From contig JAUIRK010000123.1 of assembly GCA_030549495.1 (NCBI GenBank), forward strand, positions 157,443-221,442: a stretch of 64,000 bases of DNA. The letters are read 5' to 3'. The position numbers and the translations under genes are program-made. Within the stretch, counting starts at the first letter, position 1. Each line of letters starts with the position of its first letter. The notes under the pieces are model-generated. The model worked only from the letters and a program-made list of their open reading frames with translations. It did no database searches and was not told the origin of the DNA. Below, in pieces: positions 11,233 to 21,740 of this stretch. Source of the stretch: Nectonema munidae. Its lineage: Eukaryota; Nematomorpha; Nectonematoida; Nectonematidae.

Positions 11233-11900
11233 TCCACACACAACTATCTACAATGTATTATTTTTCGCATGTTTTCTTTAATTTATAATTTAATTTAGTA
11301 CTTTCAAATAAGTTTTATATTTATTTCATAGTTTTTAAATCCATTGCTATTTAGTATAGCATGACATGTGATTTTTAGTTGGATGATATTCTTTATGATA
11401 TCCAAAAAAATAACATTCATTACGATAATTCTGTTTCGCTTTACTGATTTCTGTATTTTCCCAGCAATTCATGCACATGAATGTGTGTATGCCTAAGTTC
11501 TTCGGTCAGAAATTTAGGAATTCTAGTAGGGGAGCCTAAAAATTCAGAAAAGTGTTATTTTGAAATTCGATTTTGAAAAAAATTTCTTACGTTTCCAATT
11601 CACATTCTGTTGTTCAATATAAGATTTGAGCTTACCATTGTTAACTATTTTTCATCAAACTACATAAAAGCGGTGAAGCCTTCCTTCCAGGAGGTAAAAA
11701 TGACATCTTTATTTTCATCTATAGTAACAGAACATTTCTATTTTTCTGTTAATTTTATCAGCATTAATAGATCTATTTGAACATTCTCACTACTTCAGTT
11801 CCAATTTTAAAATAGTCAAAGATATTTTGATGTTTTGATTCAACTCTTCCTATTGGTTAATTTACAAACCGCAAAATTTAGGATTTTTTTAATCACTAAA

Positions 11901-12022
11901 TATAAAAGTGGTAATTTTACAGATTTAGAAGCCAACCAGAAATAGTGAAACTTAGTTTTACCATTTTTATAGCAATACTACTATCAAATGTGTAAATTGA
12001 GAGCTTGAGAAGAGAAGCAAAA
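11901..12022 (+). repeat. palindromic dispersed repeat, copy 1
   Basis: The unit begins AAAAGTGGTAATTTTA, has an inverted match AGTTTTACCATTTTTATAG, and continues GTGTAAATTGAGAGCTTGAG then AAGAGAAGCAAAA. A close copy lies at 39704-39813 and a partial one at 40819-40892. The inverted halves could form a hairpin, so a MITE origin is possible. Confidence 0.65.
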
Positions 12023-13924
12023 TATATCTAAGATTTCTTAATCAAAACCCAATAAAAAAATTAACCAATAAGAAAGCGTTATTATATAAAGCTTTTAAAA
12101 GCATACATGATATAGAAAGTATAACAATTTTTTTAGCAAAAAGGTGCTATAATGTTTTGATATATTGGCAATTGGTTTTTTACAGGGTTGTTTTGAACAA
12201 ACTTTGCAATTCAATCTCGCGACAACATTTGAGTATCCATCAAGAAACTTGATAACGTCTTGATTAACTTCTTGCCATTAATAAAAATACCATGAAGAAC
12301 GGTTCTGGCATGGAATCATATGCACACAATTATAACTTTTACAAAAAGAACATGTCCAATCTTTACACAATTTTGTCATAATAGATATAAATTTAGTTTA
12401 TATCAAGGATATTCAAAGGAAGCGGAAAAATCAAGTTAGGTAGACTTTTAAAAAAGACAATCGAGGAAAAAATAGTTATAAAATTGAATTAGTATGAATT
12501 CTTTGAAAAACTATATCTAATTATAGAGAGAAAGGAAAAGACTGCCATTTTAAAAATTGGGATTAATGATAACTTAAGATTTTTCATTTGCAAAGGAAGA
12601 ATTTATTATTTATAGTCAAAATCTTTTTTAAAACCCATAATATAAGATCATTTCACCACTTCCTAGTTCATAGATCTTCGATTTAGTCAAAACACATCTT
12701 TCTTGAAATTATGTAGATCTTCATAAGACGACTACGCTGACCATTTAAAAGCTTTAGTTATGTTTGTGTATCGAATTAAACATTAACTTTATAATAATTT
12801 ATTTGTGAATAAATGAGGAATTAATTAACTTGTGGAATTTGAAAATTTAAAATTTTTTTTATGCCGAAACCTTTTTTGATCATAAAATTGATTGAGAATC
12901 TTATATTTCATTTTACAATTTGATTGACTTTTGAATGAAAGAAAATAGTACACACAATACAAGTTATCATCCATCACAAAAAACTTTCTATTTTGTAGAG
13001 ATGTTGAAAATATAAATAATGTCCTTTAATAAACTTTACTTTTGAATTTGATTCACCTAAACCAAAATTGCATTGCACTATATTGAAAAAAATAAAAAAT
13101 TTTAATAATTTAAACTTATAATAAAATTTGAAAATGTTTCATTTTAAGTTTTTTTAATATTTTTTTATAATAAAGAACAAAGTAAAATTTTTGGGGTGAA
13201 ATTAAGTTTTCATCAAATCTGGCTTCATCAAAAAACACTTGCAGATTCATTCATAATTAAATTCAAATTGATTAAAATGATTCCTAATATTATTTAATTT
13301 GTTTTTTTTATTTTATTGACCAGTTCAGATGATGGGATCTTATTTTCTTATTTTTGCAAAAAAACATTATTGTGCTGAAAATGACTCGAAAGTTTGTTAT
13401 CTTTTGCCTTTGTACACCAGATGATAGAACCCAAATGATTGGCTGACTTTTATCATCCTGGTGATATTCTTCGCCTATTCAACAAATGATGATGAACGAA
13501 GCCTCCTCCAACATGCTCGCTCACAAATATTTGACCAATCACTTTTCTTTACGAAGTGTCAAGTTATTATGCGCATAGCTATAATGTTTCTCAACAACTA
13601 TTTTTCCACTATGAGAATAATGCGATAAATATTTGATTGCGCTTCAAATTCTCCAGGACTAATTAATTTGCCAAGTGTCCATTAAAACGAAGTATTCGTT
13701 AAAAACGTTTCTTTTACGCATAAAGACAACGCACATATTTTTAAAGGAGAGTTTGAATGTCATTTTTCCCTAGTTTTTGCGTTAAGAAGTTGTTTAACTC
13801 TAATTTTTACATATAAAGTATACAAAAATAAATGTAACATATAAATAATTAAAAATTTATTGAAATAACGACTTTTTTTTTGAAAGAATCAGCCATAGAG
13901 ACGGTATATATTAATTTAAGTTAA
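12023..13924. other. long AT-rich stretch with nothing recognised
   Basis: No open frame with family similarity, splice-bounded exon, tRNA or paired terminal repeat was found in either strand. Confidence 0.4.
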
Positions 13925-13927
13925 GAA

Positions 13928-14130
13928 TTGTTTGTGACGTTTCGCACCCATCCCTACGGATATTGTGAACCCATTCAAAATGTAAGTATTGAATTTGGTC
14001 TACCAGGACGTTGTTTTACACTTAAAACTTAAGAACGGCCCTTGTACTGCATAACTTTACCTTGATATATATATAAAATTTTACAAGAATATATGTTTCA
14101 AAATATGGATACAGCTTAGTGATCACTTGA
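13928..14130 (-). repeat. diverged copy of the structured repeat at 34690-34900
   Basis: On the minus strand this contains ACAAGGGCCG (near 14044-14036), then ATATCCG, GGATGGGTGCGA and CACAAA in the same order and similar spacing as at 34791-34895. Upstream, TTGTAAAAT..TATATATA..CAAGGTA also matches. The GGAT/ATCC hairpin is kept with a different loop. It shows that the GC-rich fold is part of a dispersed repeat. Confidence 0.7.
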
Positions 14131-14717
14131 CCACGAGAAAAAGGAGTTCTTGAAATACCATCTCTTTAATTGCATTTTTGTTAGTACTGTTAGGATGAAT
14201 TATTGGAACTTATAAGTCAGTCAAAATATATTTAGGACAATTTAAATAAAAGAAAGTACTTGATATCAAGGTTATAATTTTCTGCTTTATTTTAATTTAA
14301 ACACAAAGACACAAAAATAGAGAAAATAATTGTTTAACATGATAAAAAAATATTTGGGCCAAAGTCACGATGAAATGAAGTATTAAAAATTTAATCAAAA
14401 CTACGAACAAATTTGATAGTGAAACTTTGGAAATTTCATTTTAAAAAGATCTACTACCAAGTTTCTCAGAGTTGGCTAAAATGAACTCTCATAAGCGTTG
14501 AAGTACGCAGTTGATAAATCTTCTAATTTTATATTCCAGATGTGCAAACTTTGATTTCATATATAAAAATTGATTTTCCAGAATATATTTGAGTTGAGAG
14601 CCATCTTGTAGCACACATGTAGGAAACCTACATTTTGTAGGAAAAATGTTAAATGATAAAAGTATCTAAAAGTCCGTAGGGAAAGAGGAGGAAGAAAGTA
14701 GAGTTAATGATTATAAT
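14131..14717. other. AT-rich stretch downstream of the receptor gene at 14718
   Basis: No gene or element was recognised. It would include the 3' UTR of the minus-strand seven-transmembrane gene. Confidence 0.4.
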
Positions 14718-15614
14718 CTATTTAGGATACTTGCAAACGTTTTTTGCGATCTTAGCAAGCACATTCTTGTAGGAAGAATGGCACAGCAAGATGATAAAGC
14801 CGATGCAAGCGCAACTTATGAAATAGAGCGTCTCCAGAACAGAAAGCAGTTCTTTGGGAAGATGAGTTCCGTTGTAGACGCACATGTAAACCACGATAAA
14901 CGAAAAATGGGAGAAAAATAGGGGAATGGATAAGTAATAGATGATGTTGATCTTTTCCTGGAATGAAATTCTCTTGATGTCGCGTTTGCAGCGCCATGCT
15001 CCACTTTTCGACACGGTGGTGCTGCGCTTTGGCGTCACAGACCTTCGTTTATTCACTCTTTTGGTTTGGACGACCAGCGTGCTGTACACGGCGCAGAGCA
15101 TGAGGAAGAGGAGGCCTCTGTAGAGTGCAAGCTTCTTGTTCGCCATGTACAGATTGACACAATTTCCTTTGCGCCAAAGGGCGAAGAGTGTGGCATCGAA
15201 GAAGAGGGGCAGCGCCCACAGAAAGCTGGAGAGAAGAACTGCTAAAGAAAAGATGCTCACAGAAACCTTCTTTGTCAACAGCCGCTTCTTGAAGTGGGGC
15301 TTGTTCTTCAGGCAGAGTTGAAAGCCCAGAATGCAGCTAAAGATGAGTACATAGCACAGATTGAATATCTGACCGAAGTACTTGCTAAGAAAGCACAGCG
15401 TAAAGGAAAACTCCATGCCCAACAGGATCCATGTGTAGCGTAATAAGTAGAAGAACTGTGAAGTGAACATGAGAGAGAAGAGGAGGGTTATTAATAGCGT
15501 AAACCCTGTTCTGAACTTCTGATAAAATGGGTACAAACTTATAACAATTCCTGTTACAAAGAATGAAATTATTATCAAAAAGATGTTTAACTTCTTTATG
15601 TCATGAAACATCAT
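14718..15614 (-). CDS. orphan seven-transmembrane receptor, probably rhodopsin-like GPCR
   Basis: A 298-codon uninterrupted frame encodes a protein with seven clear hydrophobic segments, at about residues 8-30, 36-60, 66-102, 120-143, 165-185, 223-245 and 258-280. A cysteine at the start of the third segment (FTLCFLSKY) and one in the following extracellular loop (KGNCVNLY) could form the disulfide typical of class A GPCRs. A long basic third intracellular loop (KRVNKRRSVTPKRSTT) fits G-protein coupling. The DRY motif at the end of TM3 and the NPxxY motif in TM7 are not recognisable; TM7 reads CIGFIILLCHSSY. The frame is richer in G+C than its surroundings and has no introns, with an in-frame stop upstream of the double ATG. 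A divergent chemosensory or peptide receptor is possible. The ligand is unknown. Confidence 0.75.
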   Translation of the reverse strand: MMFHDIKKLNIFLIIISFFVTGIVISLYPFYQKFRTGFTLLITLLFSLMFTSQFFYLLRYTWILLGMEFSFTLCFLSKYFGQIFNLCYVLIFSCILGFQLCLKNKPHFKKRLLTKKVSVSIFSLAVLLSSFLWALPLFFDATLFALWRKGNCVNLYMANKKLALYRGLLFLMLCAVYSTLVVQTKRVNKRRSVTPKRSTTVSKSGAWRCKRDIKRISFQEKINIIYYLSIPLFFSHFSFIVVYMCVYNGTHLPKELLSVLETLYFISCACIGFIILLCHSSYKNVLAKIAKNVCKYPK

Positions 15615-16239
15615 TTTTGTCCTTGAAGGCTGAATCCTAAATATAAAATCTTTCCTTTATTCCTCCGAGTCAATGGATTTTCTAGATACTTGAGATCAAT
15701 TAAGGAATAACTAATTTTTGATTAGGTGGGAAATAGCAGACAAATATTTTGTTCAATACCGCCTTGTTTCTTCTGATAGTGAAATCTTTGTGTAAACTGC
15801 AGCTTTTAAGGAATCTGATGTTTTCTTTCATATTACTGCCTTAGAATGATGCAAAGCATGACTTGGCGTTGTATCTATCCGATTGATTTTAAAATGTATT
15901 ATTCATTTTATTTCTCGTTTATATATTTTTAATGATTAATATTTAATTATAAATCACGTTAGACCCATTTATCATATTCACTTTGCACCATTATTTGTTT
16001 CGTTTATTATTGCTTTCTTAGCTCCATGCTTTGCAATTGACTTTGTCTCTTTCCTATATTTTTATATCAAGTATTCGTATTTCCATTTTAACAGTCTTGT
16101 GAAATTTATAAGGGCATTTCATTCTCTTTTTGTCTACAGTTTTAATCCTATCAGAGACAGCGGCCATTTTAGCCTCCATCCTCCCCCTAGACTAAAACTT
16201 TTATTGTACAAAATTGACTTAATTATCTCATTCAGGGTA
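15615..16239. other. upstream region of the seven-transmembrane gene
   Basis: No element was recognised. It should contain the promoter and 5' UTR of the minus-strand gene at 14718-15614; no clear core motif could be assigned. Confidence 0.35.
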
Positions 16240-17260
16240 ATTAAATTACCCTCTCATGTCAAAAACTGTCAATCAAAATCAAACGTACATTTTTTTCAGC
16301 AAAATTTTTATATTATGTCTATAACATATAATTGTTTACATTAAATACAGTCTTGAAAATTTATAATCATATAATACCTATGCGTGCATATTTTTCCAAT
16401 AAACATGCCAACTTGGCAGTAAATGTCAATCAAAATGTTGATTTATGATAAAATTGCTCACAAAAACATTCATTCAAATTTTAAATAAAATTAATTTCTT
16501 TATACCAAATCGGTCGTTCTGATTTTATTTATCTTTTCAATTAGTTTGTGAAAATTTATGAAAGTGTCAATCAAATTTGCAGTTTATGTCTCAAAATTTT
16601 ATTCAAGGATAATATTCAAATTTTAAATAAATGATATATTTTTATATGTTAAAATGTCTAAAAGTATCAATCAAGTTTGAGGTTAGAAAAAGATTTAATA
16701 AAATATATATTATTTACTAATACAATAAGGCTGACTTGATTTCCGTACTAAATTTTTGTAATTTGGATACGAAAAGTCAGTTTTCTCCAAGAATATTAAT
16801 TAAATTTTAAATAAGTATTTTTTTTAATACAAAATCGACGATGCTGATTTCATTTCTCAACTCAATTTTAGCAATTAGCATGTTGAAATGTTTAAAAGTG
16901 TGAATCAAATTTGCAGTTTAGGTCTGAGAAAGTGTCTCAAACATGAACTTGTCTCCAAAACATTTATCCACATTTTAAATAAAATATTTTTTTATGCTGA
17001 TTCAATTTTTGGATTAGTTTTCGTAATTAGGATGTTAAAATGTCAATCAAATTTGTTAGTTCCAACTGAAAATTTTCTTAAAAACATTTATTCTTATTTT
17101 AAGTAAATATTTTTAAACTAAATTGACCATTCTGATGCCATTTTTTGACTAAGTTAACCATTACTGTGAAAAAAATTGTCAAAGTTGTATTAGTAAGAAA
17201 ATTATCTCATAAACATACTTTCATATTTTAAATAAAATATTTTTTTATTTTTTTTTTCTC
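16240..17260 (+). repeat. degenerate satellite array, about five to six units of roughly 170-200 bp
   Basis: Successive blocks repeat the order GTCAATCAAATTTGCAGTTT, then AAACATT(T)ATTCA, AATTTTAAATAAAATATTTT, ATACCAAATCG, TTCTGATTTCATTTCT and GTAATTAGGATGTTAAAATG. Unit starts can be seen near 16425, 16565, 16665, 16900 and 17045. Units have diverged heavily in length and sequence. Related units occur at 60080-60370 and 61380-61570, and in reverse orientation near 19800 and 50170-50390. Confidence 0.7.
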
Positions 17261-18454
17261 CGTGGAATTATCAACCAAGTTTTGTAACTTATCTACATGG
17301 AAGATTCACCTTTTTCCAATGAACTAGTAGATGGTGTAAAAATCTAGTATTGAGAATTTGAAAAAATATCTTGTCCGTGAAGAAGAATCTTCTCCCTTGT
17401 GAATTAAAAATCTTTAAACTTTTATCTTGTTAGTCAATATTTCAATCATCAATTCACTGGAAATGTGATATGAAAATTTTCAAACATTTAGAGTTAACAT
17501 AAATATGACAGACACGAATATGTGAATATGTAGCTATTCTCAAAAAAATTTAATATATGTGAATCGAATTTGATCAATTTTTCCCTTCGGTGTGAAAGAA
17601 AGAATCTTTTAGATGATTAAATGTGGAAAATTTTTCTAATTCAAAGAAGAGGATTACGAATGATGATCATCAACACAAATTTTCAAAAAGGATTGGTTAG
17701 TAAATATTCAGAGTGATATCTCTTGATATAACCGGATACTACAACAATACATAATATTGTTAAAAAGGACAGGATCAACAAAAAGATTCTCTTCAATAGA
17801 AAAGTTCTGAAATCGCTTAAATCCCGAGCTAGACAAAAGTTTTCCGGACATGATTGCATAAAATGGATTTATGATGAAAGTAGAGCTACCACCAATCAAG
17901 AATCAGTTTAGAGTAAAGAGCAAAATTAGATACCATATAAAGTATATGAGAAATTAAGTACAGACTGCAAGCTTATAGAGAATTTGTAAGCAAAAGAATA
18001 GAGGTCCTATTGAGATATATAGTTCAAAGCTGTCTCTTTTATTATTATTAAACGATTGGAAGGATAAGAAAAAAAAATCAAACCAAAGAAGGGATAAAGT
18101 GCTCGGTTTAGCTAGAAAAAAGTAATATTTTTCCCCATGTCATTTTACAACGATTTTAATAAAAATTTTATCGCTGAATCAATTATTATTTTTCATTAAA
18201 TATATTTTAATATAAAACCTATTAAGGGTTATGAAACAAGTCGACATAGCAGTTACGCTATATAGACGTCTCTTCAACTTCTTTGCAAATTCAAATAGAT
18301 TTAGTTCATCTACTCGAGTTGAATGATAGATACAATCGATAAATAATGTAATCGATAGATCACAACGCGTTCCTACTATGTCGCATAAATACTTGATTGA
18401 AATATTGGAATCATTTGGCATTCACGGAAGCTTTCTAACTTTATTAATCAAAAA
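17261..18454. other. AT-rich stretch with nothing firmly recognised
   Basis: Short open frames here show no family similarity that can be supported. Confidence 0.35.
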
Positions 18455-19192
18455 GATAACTTGATAAAAAAAATTTCTTGGTGCAATAGATGGGGGATGC
18501 AATTTGGAGCTCAAAATCATGAATCTTTCTTTATTGGAGCTCATATAGGTTGAAAAAAGTGGACACACAAAAAGATTCAGACGTTCTTATCAATTCTAAG
18601 TTTGATTCTTCTGAAAATATTACAATGAGAGTTTCTAAAGCTTTTTCAGCTTTTCATAAATTTCACAAATATTTTTCTTTATTTGACATCGGCACAGCAC
18701 AGGAGTATGCTAACATGGTAACTTTTCCGTTTCATATTTATGATGCAGTGAACATTGGAAGAGTGCAAAGGACAGTGAACAAAAAGATTCTTAGAAAAAA
18801 GAACTGGGTTATATGAAAAGACTAAACATTACAGTGCACAACATTGTAAATGGGAACTTGAAGATAAATCAAGTCAAAGAGAACACAAAGATTTCATACA
18901 TACACGTTTCAAAGTCTCATTGCAAAAAGTCATATCTCAAAAGATTTTCTCTCAACGTATCATCAACGATTGGAACTCTTTGCCTGATTATATTCTTCAA
19001 TCTCCTACCTTGAATGTTTTCAAGAATGGCCTAGATGGCTTTTGGAAGGAAAAAATGTTTGATCACTTTTAAAACCTTATATACTTAAATTTTTTACATC
19101 TGTACTTTAAGATCATGATCTATGTTGTGATATTTTAAAGGCTTTTTTTGCCTTTTTTTCCTAATAAAATTATGTTATGTTATGTTATGTTA
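18455..19192 (+). mobile_element. 5'-truncated LINE, ORF2 C-terminal end with 3' pentamer tail
   Basis: Frames on the plus strand read SWCNRWGMQFG, then KFDSSENITMRVSKAFSAFH and NIGRVQRTVNKKI, then FSQRIINDWNSLPDYI and NVFKNGLDGFWKE before a stop. This order matches the region after the reverse transcriptase in CR1/RTE-type LINEs (DWxxxWxMxFN, VQRRxT, RVINDWNSLPxxV, FKNRLDxxW). The sequence then runs into four copies of TTATG (19169-19192), a typical simple-repeat 3' end. The coding part has several frame changes and has lost internal sequence. Confidence 0.8.
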
Positions 19193-20959
19193 TTATTGAA
19201 AAATTTCATGAGAAGTAATTTAACTTTTATGAGCTTTTAGCGACCATGATCCCAGATCGCTTTGATTGGAAATTTGGTCCCATTCCTATTTATGAGATTG
19301 ATAAAATCATTTTTATATCAAGAAAGAAAATTATTTTATCCAATTGGCTTAAATATATAAAAGACAATGTAATGTTGGACTAAGTAAATATATAACCGTT
19401 TTAACCTCATTTAAATGTAGTATTTATTACATGCGTATATATTGATAAAAATAATATCATGATGAAATATAGAAAGGTCTATTTAGAAAATGCTAAATGG
19501 GACCAAAATTATTCAAAAATGATTAACTAAAGGTAAGCAGTAAATGCAATTATCTGGAGTGGCAAAAATATTTTGAGAATCAAATTGAGTATGTTCGATT
19601 CGCTGTGTGTGGATTAGTTTATTTTAATATAATGAGAAAATGTGTTTGGCGTTAAGTCACTAGTGAAAATGAATTTGTTCACAGGTAAAATAATTTGGGT
19701 GAATTAATCACCAAAAGTTGGTTTTTTAAATGAATTAAGACAATATTAACCCAAAAAATGTAGAATTTATAATATATTTTCTATAGTTTATATATCTGGC
19801 ATTGATTCATTTTTTGACAGGTTTGATTGATTTTCATAAAAATTAAATGACACCATCACATTCGCAATCAATTTTTTAGTGCGTTCTAGAAAGAATTTTG
19901 AAAAATTTCCAATATTTTAAGAAAAAAGAAGCGAGAGGGGAGGGAACTAAATTTGCTAACACACCATCCTCCACCCCCGTCAATCAAAAAATAAAAATAG
20001 CCCGTCAGGAATAAGGGTAAGGCCAATCGAAAATACTGTTATATTTCTACAGTAGGCCATTAACCATGTGAAATCCTTGAAATAAATAATTCCTTTACTA
20101 ACATGGACGCATTATGTTTTCACATACCAACGACTGTCTAGCGTAGAGTTTCTGTGTGGAGATTTCTCGAGTCTCATCTCTCAAGAGTTCAAGGATTTTT
20201 AAAGTTCTTGATTCTGGAGAAAATACACACCAGACTATAGAAAATTATTTCTTTTATTTTTCTATTTTTATCCAATCGAAAATAAGTAAGTCTTAAAATT
20301 TTTAATATGATTGAAACTTCTAAGCTGTGAGAATTCCTTGCAACTATATTACACAATGCTTTTTCACCTATACAACCTACATCTTGTGAATGGGACAAAA
20401 ATTTTCCAATTTTATTTAACTTTTTATCTCAAGAAAGTAACTGTAAAAAGGAAGTCGTTAATATTCTTAGCTTTTTTGAAAAGTTGTTTTTTAATAAAGA
20501 TCACTTTTACTTTTTATGTTAGCATATACGTGTTTACAGCCTTCATTCTGTTTCTTCGAGAAAAATCTCGAATATCGAAGATTTTCAATCTCATTTCTCG
20601 AAAAATTATATAACCCCGAAATGAGAAACTCTATCTACGACTACTAACACTTATTATATATTAGATAACTTAAATTTCTCCATCATGAATGTGAAGGCAA
20701 GCGAATGGTGTATCTGTTTCTCTATGTATATGTCAAGTAATTTTTTTGATTGCTTTTTCTATAGTGATGCAGTCATGAAGTATATCTATCTCTCAAGATG
20801 TAAAAAATATACATATATATCAAAAATCTCTGAAATGTCTTTTGTTCTCTGGTGTTTTAGATGAAAAATTACAGGTAACAAATGGTAACAGGTGTAAAGG
20901 TATGAAAAATTGAAATGACTATGTTGCGGTACGATGGCTGAAAAATGTACTCCTCTTTT
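19193..20959. other. AT-rich stretch; one satellite-like segment near 19800
   Basis: At about 19800-19870 the motif TTTTTTGACAGGTTTGATTG appears, which is the reverse complement of the satellite core. Nothing else was recognised. Confidence 0.4.
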
Positions 20960-21470
20960 GATTGGAAACCCAGTTTAAGGGGGTTGGTTGTTGGGAAGGC
21001 CAATAAAACTTTGGGTTTATGCGAGCCATGAATCCAGCTTGTCAATACTAATCATATCCGTTCATTACTTTTTCTAATCTTTGTACTTTCTGTAGTGCTT
21101 TGATATCTTTTCTTGCAGGTTGGGTGTGATATTACATTTACTGTGTTCGATAATGCGTCTTATTTCTGCTTTATATAGTGGTGCATGGAAAGCAGTGGGT
21201 GTCTAGTCACAAGATGAAATTGTAATTAGTAATTAGTAAGCTTTCGAAATGACGGTGGCAAAGTGAGGCTTGCATTTGAGAGCGTCATCAATACTTAATG
21301 CCTGTATCCTTAATTTGCTGAACGCAAGCTATTTATTTGTTAAACCAAGTTGAAGATGTCTACATTTAGAGAAATTGAGGTTTCATCTCCCAAGTGTTTA
21401 TTGTGTATTGTGATACACTTTGACAAGATCCGTTGGAAGTGGCAATTTGCAGTTCCAACTTGCCCCACAC
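20960..21470 (-). mobile_element. heavily decayed LINE ORF2 fragment
   Basis: Minus-strand frames contain YKAEIRRIIEHSK, then KDIKALQKVQRLEKVMNGYD, resembling the 'DIxxLExVQRRxTKxIxG' segment downstream of the reverse transcriptase in many LINEs. Several stops and frame changes are present. It lies just beyond the 3' end of the longer LINE at 21741-24680 but does not join it. Confidence 0.45.
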
Positions 21471-21740
21471 TAAATTTAAATATTTTAACAATAAGAATAA
21501 TTGAATTAAATTACAACATAATTTAGAAACATTTGAGATTTAATGATCAGAAAATATTTTCATTTCAATTATATAAAACTAAATAGTATTAATAGAGAGG
21601 CAGAATTTTCTAGATTTATCACCTGCATTGCGAGCTACACTAACACCTCAAATACGCATCATGGGCCTATTTCATTTGACGAATTCTAGAAATTTTTTGT
21701 TAATTTTTTATAGTTAAATGAAATAATAATAATAATAATA

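Noticed and set aside
14752-15321. Several overlapping frames on both strands within the seven-transmembrane gene
   Set aside because: These are shadows caused by the higher G+C of the real frame; none shows family similarity.
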